This document shows positions 55,318-63,578 of a stretch of 64,000 nucleotides of DNA, one piece after another. The DNA lies in NCBI GenBank assembly GCA_964579675.1, contig CAZOIA010000002.1, positions 1 to 64,000 on the forward strand, in the 5' to 3' direction. The notes under the pieces were generated by a model, which did no database searches, had not been told where the DNA came from, and worked only from the letters and a program-made list of their open reading frames with translations. The position numbers were made by a program, and so were the translations under genes. The stretch comes from CAZOIA01 sp964579675. Its GTDB lineage: Bacteria > Planctomycetota > Phycisphaerae > UBA1845 > PWPN01. Positions within the stretch are counted from its first letter, which is position 1; every line of letters begins with the position of its first letter.

Positions 55318-56418
55318 TCAGACTCCGGCGGCGAGAGCCACGCGCTCCCCCTCGCGCAGACCGGAGAGTACCTCCACGTTCTCTCCGAAGATGCGGCCCA
55401 GTTGCACGGCCCGACGGCGCAACACATCACGATCAGCTACTTCCACGATGTCAAGTTGTCCCACGCGGCGCACCGCCAAGCGCGGGATCACCAGGACTTT
55501 TTCCTCCTCCAGCGGGATCATGAGTCGCCCGAACATGCCTCCATAGACGCCGGGCGGACAGGGCCCAGTCACCTTAACCGAGAAGGTCCGGCTGGCGGAC
55601 TCCGCCTCCGGAACGATCTCGCTGATCTGCCCTTCGCAGGTCATCGCCAGAGCGTCCACGCGAACCGGAACTCCCTGGCCGACCCGCAGCCGATGCGCCA
55701 GGGACTCACGAACCCGGGCGATCAGTTGCATCCGCGTCGGGTCGTAAAGCGCCACCAGGACCTGGGCGGGTTTGACCGTGTCGCCCACTTCCACCTGCTT
55801 GTCGATCACGATGCCATCCATCGGGGAAGTAATGGTGGAGTAAGCGAGAATGGTTTCGGCCTCCTTGAGCATGTGATCGGCACGTTGCCACTCCGCCTCG
55901 GCGGACTTCAGGGACGTGGTGACGCGATCGAGTTCGATCCTGGCGGCGGAATCCTGCTGGAACAGCTTCTGAACACGGTCGTACTCAATCTTCGCCTGGT
56001 CGCGGGTAGCCTTGGCGGCCTCAAGGGCGGCGGCGGCCTGTTCCTTCCGTGCCTTGACGTCCGCATCATCCAGTTGAACGAGGACCTGACCCTTGCGGAC
56101 CGGATCGCCTGCTTTGATCAGAACCGCGGCCACCTTGGCCAGGAGTTTGGACGCGACCGCCGCCTCGTGGACCGCACGAATGGTTCCGGCCGCGGTTTCC
56201 GTCCCGGGTACGCGGATTGTGCGGGCCTCGGCCAGGGGCAGGTCGCCCGCCGGGCGGCCGGCGGGTGCGGTGGTAGTCGGCGCGGGGGTGCCTACCTTCG
56301 GATGGAACACTCCCATGAGCCACATCATCATCACGACCACACCAGCGACCATGGCCACCGCCACAGCCACGCCTCGAATGACAAACCAGGAACGCGACGA
56401 AGCAATGGTTCGTTTCAT
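55318..56418 (-). CDS. RND efflux periplasmic adaptor (membrane fusion protein)
   Basis: The 366-residue protein has an N-terminal anchor helix (IRGVAVAVAMVAGVVVMMMW), a lipoyl-like half (VAAVLIKAGDPVRKGQVLVQLDDAD), a coiled-coil hairpin and the second lipoyl half (STITSPMDGIVIDKQVEVGDTVKPAQ), then a beta-barrel. It bridges the permease to an outer-membrane channel. GGGAG precedes the ATG. It is the first gene of the two-gene efflux operon. Confidence 0.92.
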   Translation of the reverse strand: MKRTIASSRSWFVIRGVAVAVAMVAGVVVMMMWLMGVFHPKVGTPAPTTTAPAGRPAGDLPLAEARTIRVPGTETAAGTIRAVHEAAVASKLLAKVAAVLIKAGDPVRKGQVLVQLDDADVKARKEQAAAALEAAKATRDQAKIEYDRVQKLFQQDSAARIELDRVTTSLKSAEAEWQRADHMLKEAETILAYSTITSPMDGIVIDKQVEVGDTVKPAQVLVALYDPTRMQLIARVRESLAHRLRVGQGVPVRVDALAMTCEGQISEIVPEAESASRTFSVKVTGPCPPGVYGGMFGRLMIPLEEEKVLVIPRLAVRRVGQLDIVEVADRDVLRRRAVQLGRIFGENVEVLSGLREGERVALAAGV

Positions 56419-56829
56419 GATGACGTCTCCCGTTTGTGCTCATACGTGGCCCGGCGCCTCGCCACCCCCGGCGGCGAGCTCCCGGACATCCCGCGAGTCC
56501 CCGGGCCGCCGATGCGGAGGGCGACGTATCAACGTTACTATGCCGTGCCAACTGTGGATACAGGCTCACGGGCCTCGCAAACCTCATGGGCATGTCGTCA
56601 TTTGTCATAACACCTTGTGAGGCAAGTACTTGCGGACTTCCGGTCGGCTTGACCCCTGTGTACCCAGCGCCGATAATGACGGCTGTCCGGGCTGGCGCTG
56701 GTCGGCTCGCGATGTTGGCCGCCAGGACGTCCTTGGCAAGGAGGGTCTTCGGCATGCCACACTTCTGAGAGCTTGCGAATCCGGGTGCCGAATGCGAAAA
56801 ACGCGCCGGGACGAAAGGAGACGGTGCTG
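56419..56829. other. divergent intergenic region between the efflux operon and tpx
   Basis: The 411 bases contain a 12-base perfect palindrome GCAAGTACTTGC at 56622-56633, a candidate operator. No coding frame of quality is visible; several long frames on both strands look like G+C-rich shadow frames. AAAGGAG near 56815 is the tpx ribosome site. Confidence 0.5.
56622..56633. promoter_or_regulatory. perfect palindrome GCAAGTACTTGC
   Basis: A 12-base perfect inverted repeat lies in the divergent gap, about 204 bases from the adaptor gene start and 197 from tpx. It could be an operator for either side, for example for a MarR/TetR-type repressor. No regulator gene is next to it. Confidence 0.35.
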
Positions 56830-57345
56830 ATGATAGAGCGCGAGAACGCCGCGACATTCAAGGGAAGCCCGCTCACGCTCGTGGGGCCTGAGATCAAGGT
56901 GGGCGATCAGGCTCCCCACTTCAAACTGGTGGGTAGCAGCCTGGCCGACATCGACTGCGAGTCTTTCCATGGCAAGGTGCGGGTGCTGAGCGTCGCGCCG
57001 AGCATCGACACCCCGGTCTGCGCCACCCAGACACGCACGTTCAACCAGGAGGCGGCCAGCCTGTCGGAAGACGTGGTGATTCTGAGTGTGAGCCTCGACC
57101 TGCCCTTCGCCTTGGCGCGCTTCTGCGGCGCCGAAGGGATCGAGCACGTCATTACGGCCAGCGACTACAAGTACCGCACTTTTGGCGAGGCTTACGGCGT
57201 CTACATCCGCGAGTTGGGTCTGCTGACCCGCGCGGTGTTCGTCATTGACCGGGCGGACAAGATCGTGCACGCCGAGTACGTTCCCGAGATTACGAACGAG
57301 CCTGACTATGCGGCAGCGCTTGCGGCGGTGGAGGCGGCTCTGTAA
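56830..57345 (+). CDS. tpx: thiol peroxidase Tpx
   Basis: The 171-residue atypical 2-Cys peroxiredoxin reduces lipid and other hydroperoxides with thioredoxin. The peroxidatic cysteine is C64 in SIDTPVCATQT and the resolving cysteine is C99 in ARFCGAEG, exactly as in the family. Start ATG 56830 has AAAGGAG upstream with normal spacing. It opens the oxidative-stress set, all on the plus strand with similar strong ribosome sites. Confidence 0.95.
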   Translation: MIERENAATFKGSPLTLVGPEIKVGDQAPHFKLVGSSLADIDCESFHGKVRVLSVAPSIDTPVCATQTRTFNQEAASLSEDVVILSVSLDLPFALARFCGAEGIEHVITASDYKYRTFGEAYGVYIRELGLLTRAVFVIDRADKIVHAEYVPEITNEPDYAAALAAVEAAL

Positions 57346-57390
57346 GAAACCGGATTTGTCCATGGAACCCGTTGCGGAAAGGATCGAGAA

Positions 57391-57909
57391 ATGCTGAAGC
57401 CGAAGATACAGGATGCTTTCAACAGGCAAATCAACGCGGAGCTTTACTCCTCTTACCTCTACCTCTCAATGTCGGCGTACTTCGAGTCGATCAACCTCAA
57501 GGGAATGGCGAACTGGATGCGGATCCAGGCTGGCGAGGAGATGCAGCACGCGATGAAGTTCTACGATTCTATCAACGAGCGCGGCGGCAGGGTGCTCCTG
57601 ACGCAAGTAGAGGGGCCGAAGACGGAATGGGACTCCCCGTTGGCGGCTTTCGACGAGACTTGCCGGCACGAGGCTAAGGTCACTGGTCTGATCAATGACC
57701 TCGTGGACCTGGCCATCAAGGAGAAAGACCATGCGGCCAACGTCTTTCTGCAGTGGTTCGTCACGGAGCAGGTCGAGGAGGAGGCTACGGCCAAGGAGAT
57801 TGCAGACAAGCTGAGGATTGCCGGCGACAACGCCGGCGTGCTGTTCATGATCGATCAGGAGCTGGGCCAGCGAACAACCGCCCCAGCGACGGCTACTGAG
57901 TCGGCATAG
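57391..57909 (+). CDS. ferritin (FtnA-like)
   Basis: The 172-residue four-helix iron-storage protein has ferroxidase residues in NAELYSSYLY (E17) and GEEMQHAMKFY (E50, H53), and IDQELGQR near the end of helix E. It oxidises and stores Fe(II), which limits Fenton chemistry. It lies 45 bases after tpx and fits the peroxide-defence set. Ribosome site GGAAAGG is before the ATG. Confidence 0.95.
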   Translation: MLKPKIQDAFNRQINAELYSSYLYLSMSAYFESINLKGMANWMRIQAGEEMQHAMKFYDSINERGGRVLLTQVEGPKTEWDSPLAAFDETCRHEAKVTGLINDLVDLAIKEKDHAANVFLQWFVTEQVEEEATAKEIADKLRIAGDNAGVLFMIDQELGQRTTAPATATESA

Positions 57910-58159
57910 GCGGGCTTTCGGACTCGAACGGGTGGGCAAGGACGGCCCCCAGCTTCGAGACGATGAGGTTATCCAGGACCGAAATGTGCGCTCACATTGC
58001 CGAGGGCAAGCGGGGTCAGTTTCGCGGCATCAGTGCGGGATGGCGCATGGGATTGGCGGCGCTTGGTAAGGCAGAAAATGGAGGTGCTCATTGCTCAAAG
58101 ACGGAACTCGGGAATCACAAGAAGAGAATGTGTCCATCCAAGAGAAGGAGATAGGGACC

Positions 58160-59572
58160 ATGACACGCAGACGAACAGAAACCAGTCGCGCGTGGGCTGC
58201 GGTTACACTGTCGTTTCTCTTAATCGCAGCGGTCGGGCTTGCCTTCACCAGGGCGCTGGCGGAGAAGCCCTCCAGCTACTCCCCGGTCGTGATCAAGGAG
58301 GACTTCGAGGCGACGATGGCGCGGATGAAGGCGGCCAAGCCGGAGGTGATGAAACGACAGATGGATCTGCTGGCCGAGCGGTACGACCTGAGCGACCGGC
58401 CGGCAGAGGGGATTACGATGTCACGGGGCAAGGCGATCCAGCAAGGCGTGCGGGTTAAGCTTCCCCCCGGTGTGACCTGGCAGAAACTTGCGCAAATGGC
58501 GCCGGAGGAGATCCGCGAGAAAGGGCTCTTCCCCAAGGGTTTCCTTCCGCTGCCGCACCCGAACCACCCGGAGGGAGGCATGGTCTTCCCCCAACACCAC
58601 ATCGACGAAATCAAGCGGCAGGAGGGGCGCGATCTGACGCGTTTCGACCTCGACTACGACTTACCCGCACATTTCCTCCCGGAGTTTCCGCCGCCGATTT
58701 ATCTGACCACGCGCCCGGATCTGGGAGATGTGTCGCAAGGCAAGGTCGTGACGATCGACAACTACTATGAGCTTTTCAACGGCATTCTGAACCCCAAGCA
58801 GATTGAAGGGCTTCGCCTGCTGGTGACGCCATTCCCGCAGCAGCAGTTCAACCAGACGGAGGACCGGCGCTCCGCCCGCCCCAGTCGGGGCGTAACCTGT
58901 TTTGATTGCCACGTTAACGGGCACACGAACGCCACGACGCATCTGGTTGGCGACATCCGGCCCCAGGAGTTTCGCCACGGTCTGGACACGCCTCCTCTGC
59001 GCGGGGTCAACATCCAGCGACTGTTCGGCTCGCAGCGAGCCTTAAAGAGCATTGAGGACTTCACGGAGTTCGAGCAGCGAGCCGCCTATTTCGACGGCGA
59101 CCCGGTGATCGGGACCAAGAAGGGCCTCAACATTCTCGAGCGAGCCAGTCAGGTCCATTTCATGGCCGAGATGGAGGAGTTGTTCGACTTTCCGCCCGCG
59201 CCGAAGCTGGACGTGTTCGGGAAGCTCGACCCGAGCAAGGCCACCGAGTCCGAATTGCGTGGGCAAGAGGTCTTCTTCGGCAAGAGCCGTTGCGCCGAGT
59301 GCCACCCCGCCCCGTACTATACCGATAACCTGATGCACAACCTTCGGACGGAGCGGTTCTTCAGGCCGCAGATGATCAACGGCCGGATGGCCGCGTGCGA
59401 TGGCCCGATCAAGACGTTCCCGCTTCGCGGTATCAAGGACTCCCCGCCTTACCTGCACGACAGGCGGCTGCTGACCCTGGAGGACACGGTAGAGTTCTTT
59501 AACCTGGTCACTGGAGTGAACCTGACCAACCAGGAAAAAAAGGATCTTGTGGCCTTTCTGCGCGGTCTGTAG
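58160..59572 (+). CDS. di-heme cytochrome c peroxidase-like protein
   Basis: From ATG 58160 (AAGGAG upstream) the protein has 470 residues, with a signal anchor (AAVTLSFLLIAAVGLAF). Two c-type heme sites are CFDCH (C247, C250, H251) and CAECH (C378, C381, H382). The arrangement resembles the CcpA/MauG superfamily, though the N-terminal 200 residues lack recognised homology. It likely acts in the periplasm as a peroxidase or electron carrier. It lies between ferritin and a ferritin-like protein. Confidence 0.75.
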   Translation: MTRRRTETSRAWAAVTLSFLLIAAVGLAFTRALAEKPSSYSPVVIKEDFEATMARMKAAKPEVMKRQMDLLAERYDLSDRPAEGITMSRGKAIQQGVRVKLPPGVTWQKLAQMAPEEIREKGLFPKGFLPLPHPNHPEGGMVFPQHHIDEIKRQEGRDLTRFDLDYDLPAHFLPEFPPPIYLTTRPDLGDVSQGKVVTIDNYYELFNGILNPKQIEGLRLLVTPFPQQQFNQTEDRRSARPSRGVTCFDCHVNGHTNATTHLVGDIRPQEFRHGLDTPPLRGVNIQRLFGSQRALKSIEDFTEFEQRAAYFDGDPVIGTKKGLNILERASQVHFMAEMEELFDFPPAPKLDVFGKLDPSKATESELRGQEVFFGKSRCAECHPAPYYTDNLMHNLRTERFFRPQMINGRMAACDGPIKTFPLRGIKDSPPYLHDRRLLTLEDTVEFFNLVTGVNLTNQEKKDLVAFLRGL

Positions 59573-59641
59573 GCCGTCGCCGCAGGGCGGCCGAAGGAAT
59601 TGTGTGATTGTCCGACCGACGTGTAGAGAGGAGGAGTTGAC

Positions 59642-59950
59642 ATGCCTGAGTTCTGTTCTTCGTTTTCCGGTCTCGCGAATGACCGGAAGCTCACGAGTGA
59701 GGAGCTGATACGCGCGATCCGGTTCATGATCGCAGCCGAATACGAAGCGATTCAGCTTTATATGCAGCTTGCCGAATCCACCGACAACGCCTTGGCCATT
59801 GAGGTGCTCAAGGACATAGCGGACGAAGAACGCGTGCATGCGGGCGAGTTCCTGCGTCTTTTGAACGAACTGGCGCCCGACGAAGAGCGGTTCTATGCCG
59901 AAGGCGCGAAAGAGGTCCAAGAGGAAATCGAAGATATGAAGAAGAGTTGA
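59642..59950 (+). CDS. ferritin-like diiron protein (FLP/EncFtn-like)
   Basis: The 102-residue two-helix protein has the ferritin-like metal motif AAEYEAIQLYMQLAE (E) and DIADEERVHAGEFL (ExxH). Its short length and spacing fit the encapsulated-ferritin-like group, which forms annular decamers and stores iron inside encapsulins in other organisms. No encapsulin shell gene or typical C-terminal targeting peptide is apparent. GAGGAG is before the ATG. Its TGA stop is followed in the same frame by a peroxiredoxin fragment. Confidence 0.75.
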   Translation: MPEFCSSFSGLANDRKLTSEELIRAIRFMIAAEYEAIQLYMQLAESTDNALAIEVLKDIADEERVHAGEFLRLLNELAPDEERFYAEGAKEVQEEIEDMKKS

Positions 59951-59956
59951 TCGGAG

Positions 59957-60130
59957 TTGCGGTGGGAAACACCGGATTTCGCGGCCCGGGCGGTCATGCC
60001 GGACCACCGTGTCGCGGAGTTGAAGCTTTCGCCGTACCGTGGCAAGTATGTGATCCTGTTCTTCTATCGCTTGGACTTCACGTTCGTGTGCCCATCGGAG
60101 ATCATCGCCTTCGACGAGGGACTGAAGTAA
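59957..60130 (+). pseudogene. truncated 2-Cys peroxiredoxin (AhpC/Prx N-terminal fragment)
   Basis: The frame after the FLP stop reads ETPDFAARAVMPD, then YRGKYVILFFYRLDFTF and VCPSEIIAFDEGLK before TAA at 60128. This is the N-terminal third of a typical 2-Cys peroxiredoxin, including the peroxidatic cysteine. The remaining 130-140 residues, with the resolving cysteine, are absent; the hemerythrin gene starts 14 bases later. A TTG at 59957 or ATG at 59996 may start it. Probably a deletion remnant, or a translated leader of the hemerythrin gene. Confidence 0.75.
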
Positions 60131-60144
60131 TGGCAGGAGGATAA

Positions 60145-60582
60145 ATGGCTTTCTTCGAATGGGACCATCGTTTCAGCGTTCGCGTTGCGGAAATCGACCG
60201 CCAACACCAGCGGTTGATTGACCTTATTAACCAGTTGTATGAGGCCATGAACCAAGGCAACGACTCGAACACATTGACATCCGCAGTCAATGAGCTGGAC
60301 ACCATGACCTCCGTGCTGGATGAGCTGATCGACTACTCGAGGTACCACTTCTCGACGGAAGAAAAGTACATGCTCGAATACGCGTATCCCGAATATGACA
60401 AGCACAAGGGACAACACGATCACTTTGCCGACAAAGTCAGAACGCTCAGACAGGATTTCGACGAGGGTAAAGCGCTCTTGTCCATGGAGATCATGCAGTT
60501 TCTTCGCGACTGGTGGAAGGAACACATCCTGGGTACGGACAAGAGGTTTGGTCCCTTTTTCAACGAGAAGGGTCTTACTTGA
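60145..60582 (+). CDS. bacteriohemerythrin
   Basis: The 145-residue protein has all diiron ligands: H21, H68, E72, H87, H91, H127 and D132, in the order H-HxxxE-HxxxH-HxxxxD. It binds oxygen reversibly and may deliver or scavenge it. GGAGG precedes the ATG by 5 bases. It follows the truncated peroxiredoxin and precedes desulfoferrodoxin. Confidence 0.95.
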   Translation: MAFFEWDHRFSVRVAEIDRQHQRLIDLINQLYEAMNQGNDSNTLTSAVNELDTMTSVLDELIDYSRYHFSTEEKYMLEYAYPEYDKHKGQHDHFADKVRTLRQDFDEGKALLSMEIMQFLRDWWKEHILGTDKRFGPFFNEKGLT

Positions 60583-60647
60583 GAAAACCGTTGGCGGTGA
60601 TGCTATCCAGCAACGAAAGGAAGCAAAAGAAAGTAGAGGAACAAAAG

Positions 60648-61028
60648 ATGGCGACCGAACGATTGCAGGTTTACAAGTGTCCGATTTGTGGGAACATGGT
60701 CGAGATGATCCGGGCGGGGGCGGGCGAACTCGTCTGCTGCGGTCAGCCGATGATGTTACTGACCGAGAATACGACCGACGCGGCGCGGGAGAAGCACGTC
60801 CCAGTCATCGAGAAGGTTGAAGGCGGCGTCAAGGTGAAAGTGGGTTCCGCCCCCCACCCGATGGAAAGTAAGCATTACATCGAGTGGATCGAGGCCATCG
60901 CCGACGGCAAGGCGTACCGCCAGTTTCTCAAACCGGGCGATGCGCCGGAAGCCGTTTTCCCGCTTCAGACTGCCCACGTCACCGCCCGCGAGTTCTGCAA
61001 CATCCATGGGTTGTGGAAAGGTGAATGA
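60648..61028 (+). CDS. dfx: desulfoferrodoxin (2Fe-superoxide reductase)
   Basis: The 126-residue protein reduces superoxide to peroxide without making oxygen, typical of anaerobes. The N-terminal desulforedoxin-like Fe site has C11, C14, C30, C31 (CPIC and CC). The C-terminal neelaredoxin site has H50, H70, H76, C117 and H120, with E48-K49 beside the catalytic iron. ATG 60648 has AGAGGA upstream. It lies between bacteriohemerythrin and rubrerythrin, a classic peroxide/superoxide detox set. Confidence 0.95.
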   Translation: MATERLQVYKCPICGNMVEMIRAGAGELVCCGQPMMLLTENTTDAAREKHVPVIEKVEGGVKVKVGSAPHPMESKHYIEWIEAIADGKAYRQFLKPGDAPEAVFPLQTAHVTAREFCNIHGLWKGE

Positions 61029-61089
61029 CGCGCGAGCAGCTCAGGTATGTTTGCCAGAGAAGCCAGCGCAAGTCAAAAGGAGATCCGGA

Positions 61090-61665
61090 ATGGGTCGTTT
61101 GAAAGGCAGCGAGACGGAGAAGAACCTGCTGACCGGGTTTGCCGGTGAGTCGCAGGCCAGGAACCGGTACACGTACTTTGCCAGCCAGGCGAGAAAAGAG
61201 GGTTTCGTTCAGATTTCAGCCATTTTCGAAGAGACCGCCAATCAAGAGCGGGAGCACGCCAAGCGGCTGTTCAAGTTCCTCGAAGGCGGCGAGGTCGAGA
61301 TCCAGGCTGCTTTCCCCGCGGGTGTGATTGGGAGCACGGCCGAGAATCTCAAGGCCGCTGCCGGCGGCGAGCACTACGAATGGGAAAGCATGTACCCCGG
61401 GTTCGCCAAGATCGCCCGTGATGAAGGCTTCAACGAGATCGCCAAGGTGTTCGAGGCCATTGCCGTCGCGGAAAAGCAGCATGAAAGGCGATACCTCGGC
61501 CTGCTGGAGAATGTAGAAGCCGGCACGGTATTCAAGAAGAGCAAGAAGGTGGTCTGGCGGTGTCGGAACTGCGGCTACCTGCATGAGGGCGATGAGGCGC
61601 CAGAGACCTGTCCGGCCTGTACGCACCCGCAGGCACATTTCGAGCTGCTGGCCGAGAACTGGTAA
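61090..61665 (+). CDS. rbr: rubrerythrin
   Basis: The 191-residue protein is an NADH-linked peroxidase. It starts MGRLKGSETEKNLLTGFAGESQARNRY style with the diiron four-helix part (EETANQEREHAKRLFKFLE, AVAEKQHERRY) and ends in a rubredoxin-like FeCys4 domain (CRNCGYLHEGDEAPETCPAC). ATG 61090 has AAGGAG upstream. Desulfoferrodoxin makes the peroxide that rubrerythrin removes, and the two genes are 61 bases apart. Confidence 0.96.
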   Translation: MGRLKGSETEKNLLTGFAGESQARNRYTYFASQARKEGFVQISAIFEETANQEREHAKRLFKFLEGGEVEIQAAFPAGVIGSTAENLKAAAGGEHYEWESMYPGFAKIARDEGFNEIAKVFEAIAVAEKQHERRYLGLLENVEAGTVFKKSKKVVWRCRNCGYLHEGDEAPETCPACTHPQAHFELLAENW

Positions 61666-61695
61666 TTGGCTCGTCGATGGCAAAGGGAGAACCGG

Positions 61696-63342
61696 ATGTT
61701 CTGCTACCAGTGTGAACAAACGGCGAAGGGGGCCGGATGCACCGCGAAGGGCGTGTGCGGTAAGGACGCACCGACGGCGGATCTGCAAGACGTTCTTCTG
61801 TATCTGGCCAAGGGTATCTCCATGTATGCTCACCGGGCCCGGGAGCTGGGTGCGCGCGACCGGGACATCGACGTATTCGTGGTTGAGGCTTTGTTTACCA
61901 CCGTGACGAACGTGAACTTCGACCCGGAGCGTCTCCAAAATCTCCTTGCCCGGGCCGTGGACGTGCGCGAGAAGGCCGAAAACCTGTACGCAACGGCGTG
62001 CCGGAAATCAGGGCACAAGGCCGAAACGGTGGGCGGCCCGGCGACGTTCAGACCGGCAGGCGATCTGGACGGGCTTCGCGAGCAGGCGGCGGAGATTTCC
62101 ATCGCCAAACGTAAGGAGAGCCTGGGGGACGACATCACAGGGCTACAGGAACTGTTGACCTACGGGCTCAAGGGATTGGCCGCCTATGCCGACCACGCGC
62201 AGATCCTCGGGCATGAGGACGATGCGATCTACGCCTTCCTGCACAAGGCCCTCGATGCCCTCACCCGGGACAATCCCGGCGTGGACGCACTGCTCGGGCT
62301 CTGTCTCAAGGCGGGCGAGGTGAATCTCCGGACGATGGAGATCCTGGACGCGGCCAACACCGGGGCCTACGATCATCCCGTGCCGACGCCCGTGAGGATC
62401 ACGCCTGTTGCGGGCAAGGCGATAGTCGTGTCCGGCCACGATCTCAAGGACCTCGAAGAACTGCTCAAGCAGACGGAAGGAAAAGGCATCAATGTTTATA
62501 CGCACGGCGAGATGCTTCCGGCTCACGGCTATCCCGGTCTGAAGAAGTACAGGCACCTGGTGGGCAACTATGGCGGCGCCTGGCAAGACCAGCAAAAGGA
62601 GTTCGACGCGCTGCCCGGTGCGATCCTGATGACCACCAACTGCATTCAGAATCCACGGGACAGTTACAAGAATCGCATCTTCACCTCGGGACTGGTGGCC
62701 TGGCCGGGGGTGAAACACATCGGGCGGCAGCGCGACTTCTCGCCGGTGATCGAGGCGGCCCTGGGCGCGCCGGGATTCGACCAGGACCAACCGGAGAAGA
62801 CCATCCTGGTCGGGTTCGGGCACGAAGCGGTCATGCAGGTGGCTGACGAAGTGGTCCAGGCGGTGAAAAGTGGCAAGATTCGACATTTCTTCCTGATCGG
62901 CGGATGTGACGGCGCCAGGCCCGGGCGCAACTACTACACGCGGTTTGCCGAGTCGGTTCCTGACGATTGCGTGATTCTCACCCTCGCTTGCGGCAAGTAC
63001 CGGTTCAACAAGCTCGATTTTGGAGAGATCGACGGCATCCCCCGCCTGCTGGATGTTGGACAGTGCAATGACGCCTACTCCGCCATCCAGATCGCCGTGG
63101 CCCTGGCCAAGGCGTTTGACTGTGGCGTGAACGACCTGCCGCTATCCCTGATCATATCCTGGTACGAGCAGAAGGCCGTTTGCATCCTGCTGACGTTGCT
63201 GCATCTGGGCATCAGGAACATCCGACTGGGACCGACACTCCCGGCGTTTGTCACACCCAACGTCTTGAAGGTGCTGGTTGAGAAGTTCAACATCAGTCCG
63301 ATCGGCACGCCGGAAGAGGACCTGGCCGCGATTCTGGGGTGA
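61696..63342 (+). CDS. hcp: hydroxylamine reductase / hybrid-cluster protein Hcp
   Basis: The 548-residue protein carries a 4Fe-4S cluster and a hybrid 4Fe-2O-2S cluster. The N-terminal cysteines C3, C6, C15 and C21 give the CX2CX8CX5C spacing of class I (anaerobe-type) Hcp. Later motifs GEMLPAHGYPGLKKY, TTNCIQNP, GGCDGARPGRNYYT and ISWYEQKAVCILLTLLHLGI are canonical. It reduces NO or hydroxylamine. ATG 61696 has AAGGGAGA upstream. It closes the intact part of the redox set before two further genes. Confidence 0.95.
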   Translation: MFCYQCEQTAKGAGCTAKGVCGKDAPTADLQDVLLYLAKGISMYAHRARELGARDRDIDVFVVEALFTTVTNVNFDPERLQNLLARAVDVREKAENLYATACRKSGHKAETVGGPATFRPAGDLDGLREQAAEISIAKRKESLGDDITGLQELLTYGLKGLAAYADHAQILGHEDDAIYAFLHKALDALTRDNPGVDALLGLCLKAGEVNLRTMEILDAANTGAYDHPVPTPVRITPVAGKAIVVSGHDLKDLEELLKQTEGKGINVYTHGEMLPAHGYPGLKKYRHLVGNYGGAWQDQQKEFDALPGAILMTTNCIQNPRDSYKNRIFTSGLVAWPGVKHIGRQRDFSPVIEAALGAPGFDQDQPEKTILVGFGHEAVMQVADEVVQAVKSGKIRHFFLIGGCDGARPGRNYYTRFAESVPDDCVILTLACGKYRFNKLDFGEIDGIPRLLDVGQCNDAYSAIQIAVALAKAFDCGVNDLPLSLIISWYEQKAVCILLTLLHLGIRNIRLGPTLPAFVTPNVLKVLVEKFNISPIGTPEEDLAAILG

Positions 63343-63425
63343 GTTTGCGGCCACGCCTGCCCGGCTTCGGCGCCACGTGCCTGGCAGTAAGGCGATCGAA
63401 TAGCCTCCGGCAGAAAAGGTGAACC

Positions 63426-63578
63426 ATGGAGGCGATTGCACTGCGTCAGGGTCCAGCCGAAGTCGAGCGAGTGGACCTGGCCAAGCGGAACCCGAGGACG
63501 GGTGAGGTTCTGGACAAGACGATCCGTTGCGGTGTGTGCCGCACCGATCAGGAGATCCTTCGCCATGGCCAAGCATGA
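63426..63578 (+). pseudogene. N-terminal fragment of a medium-chain zinc dehydrogenase
   Basis: The 50-residue frame MEAIALRQGPAEVERVDLA continues to GEVLDKTIRCGVCRTDQEIL, the first part of the alcohol/glucose dehydrogenase family including the zinc-site CGVCxTD. It ends at TGA 63576, inside the alternative-oxidase gene, which starts at 63565. The catalytic bulk is missing. AAAGGTG precedes the ATG, so it may still be translated. It may be a recombination remnant or a leader frame for the next gene. Confidence 0.65.

Noticed and set aside
53663..55546. 627-residue plus-strand frame opposite the RND gene
   Set aside because: Arginine- and histidine-rich shadow of the RND permease gene.
59948..59998. 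Selenocysteine or readthrough at the FLP stop TGA
   Set aside because: FLP homologues end here, there is no SECIS-like hairpin that I can see, and the peroxiredoxin fragment is better explained as a separate remnant.
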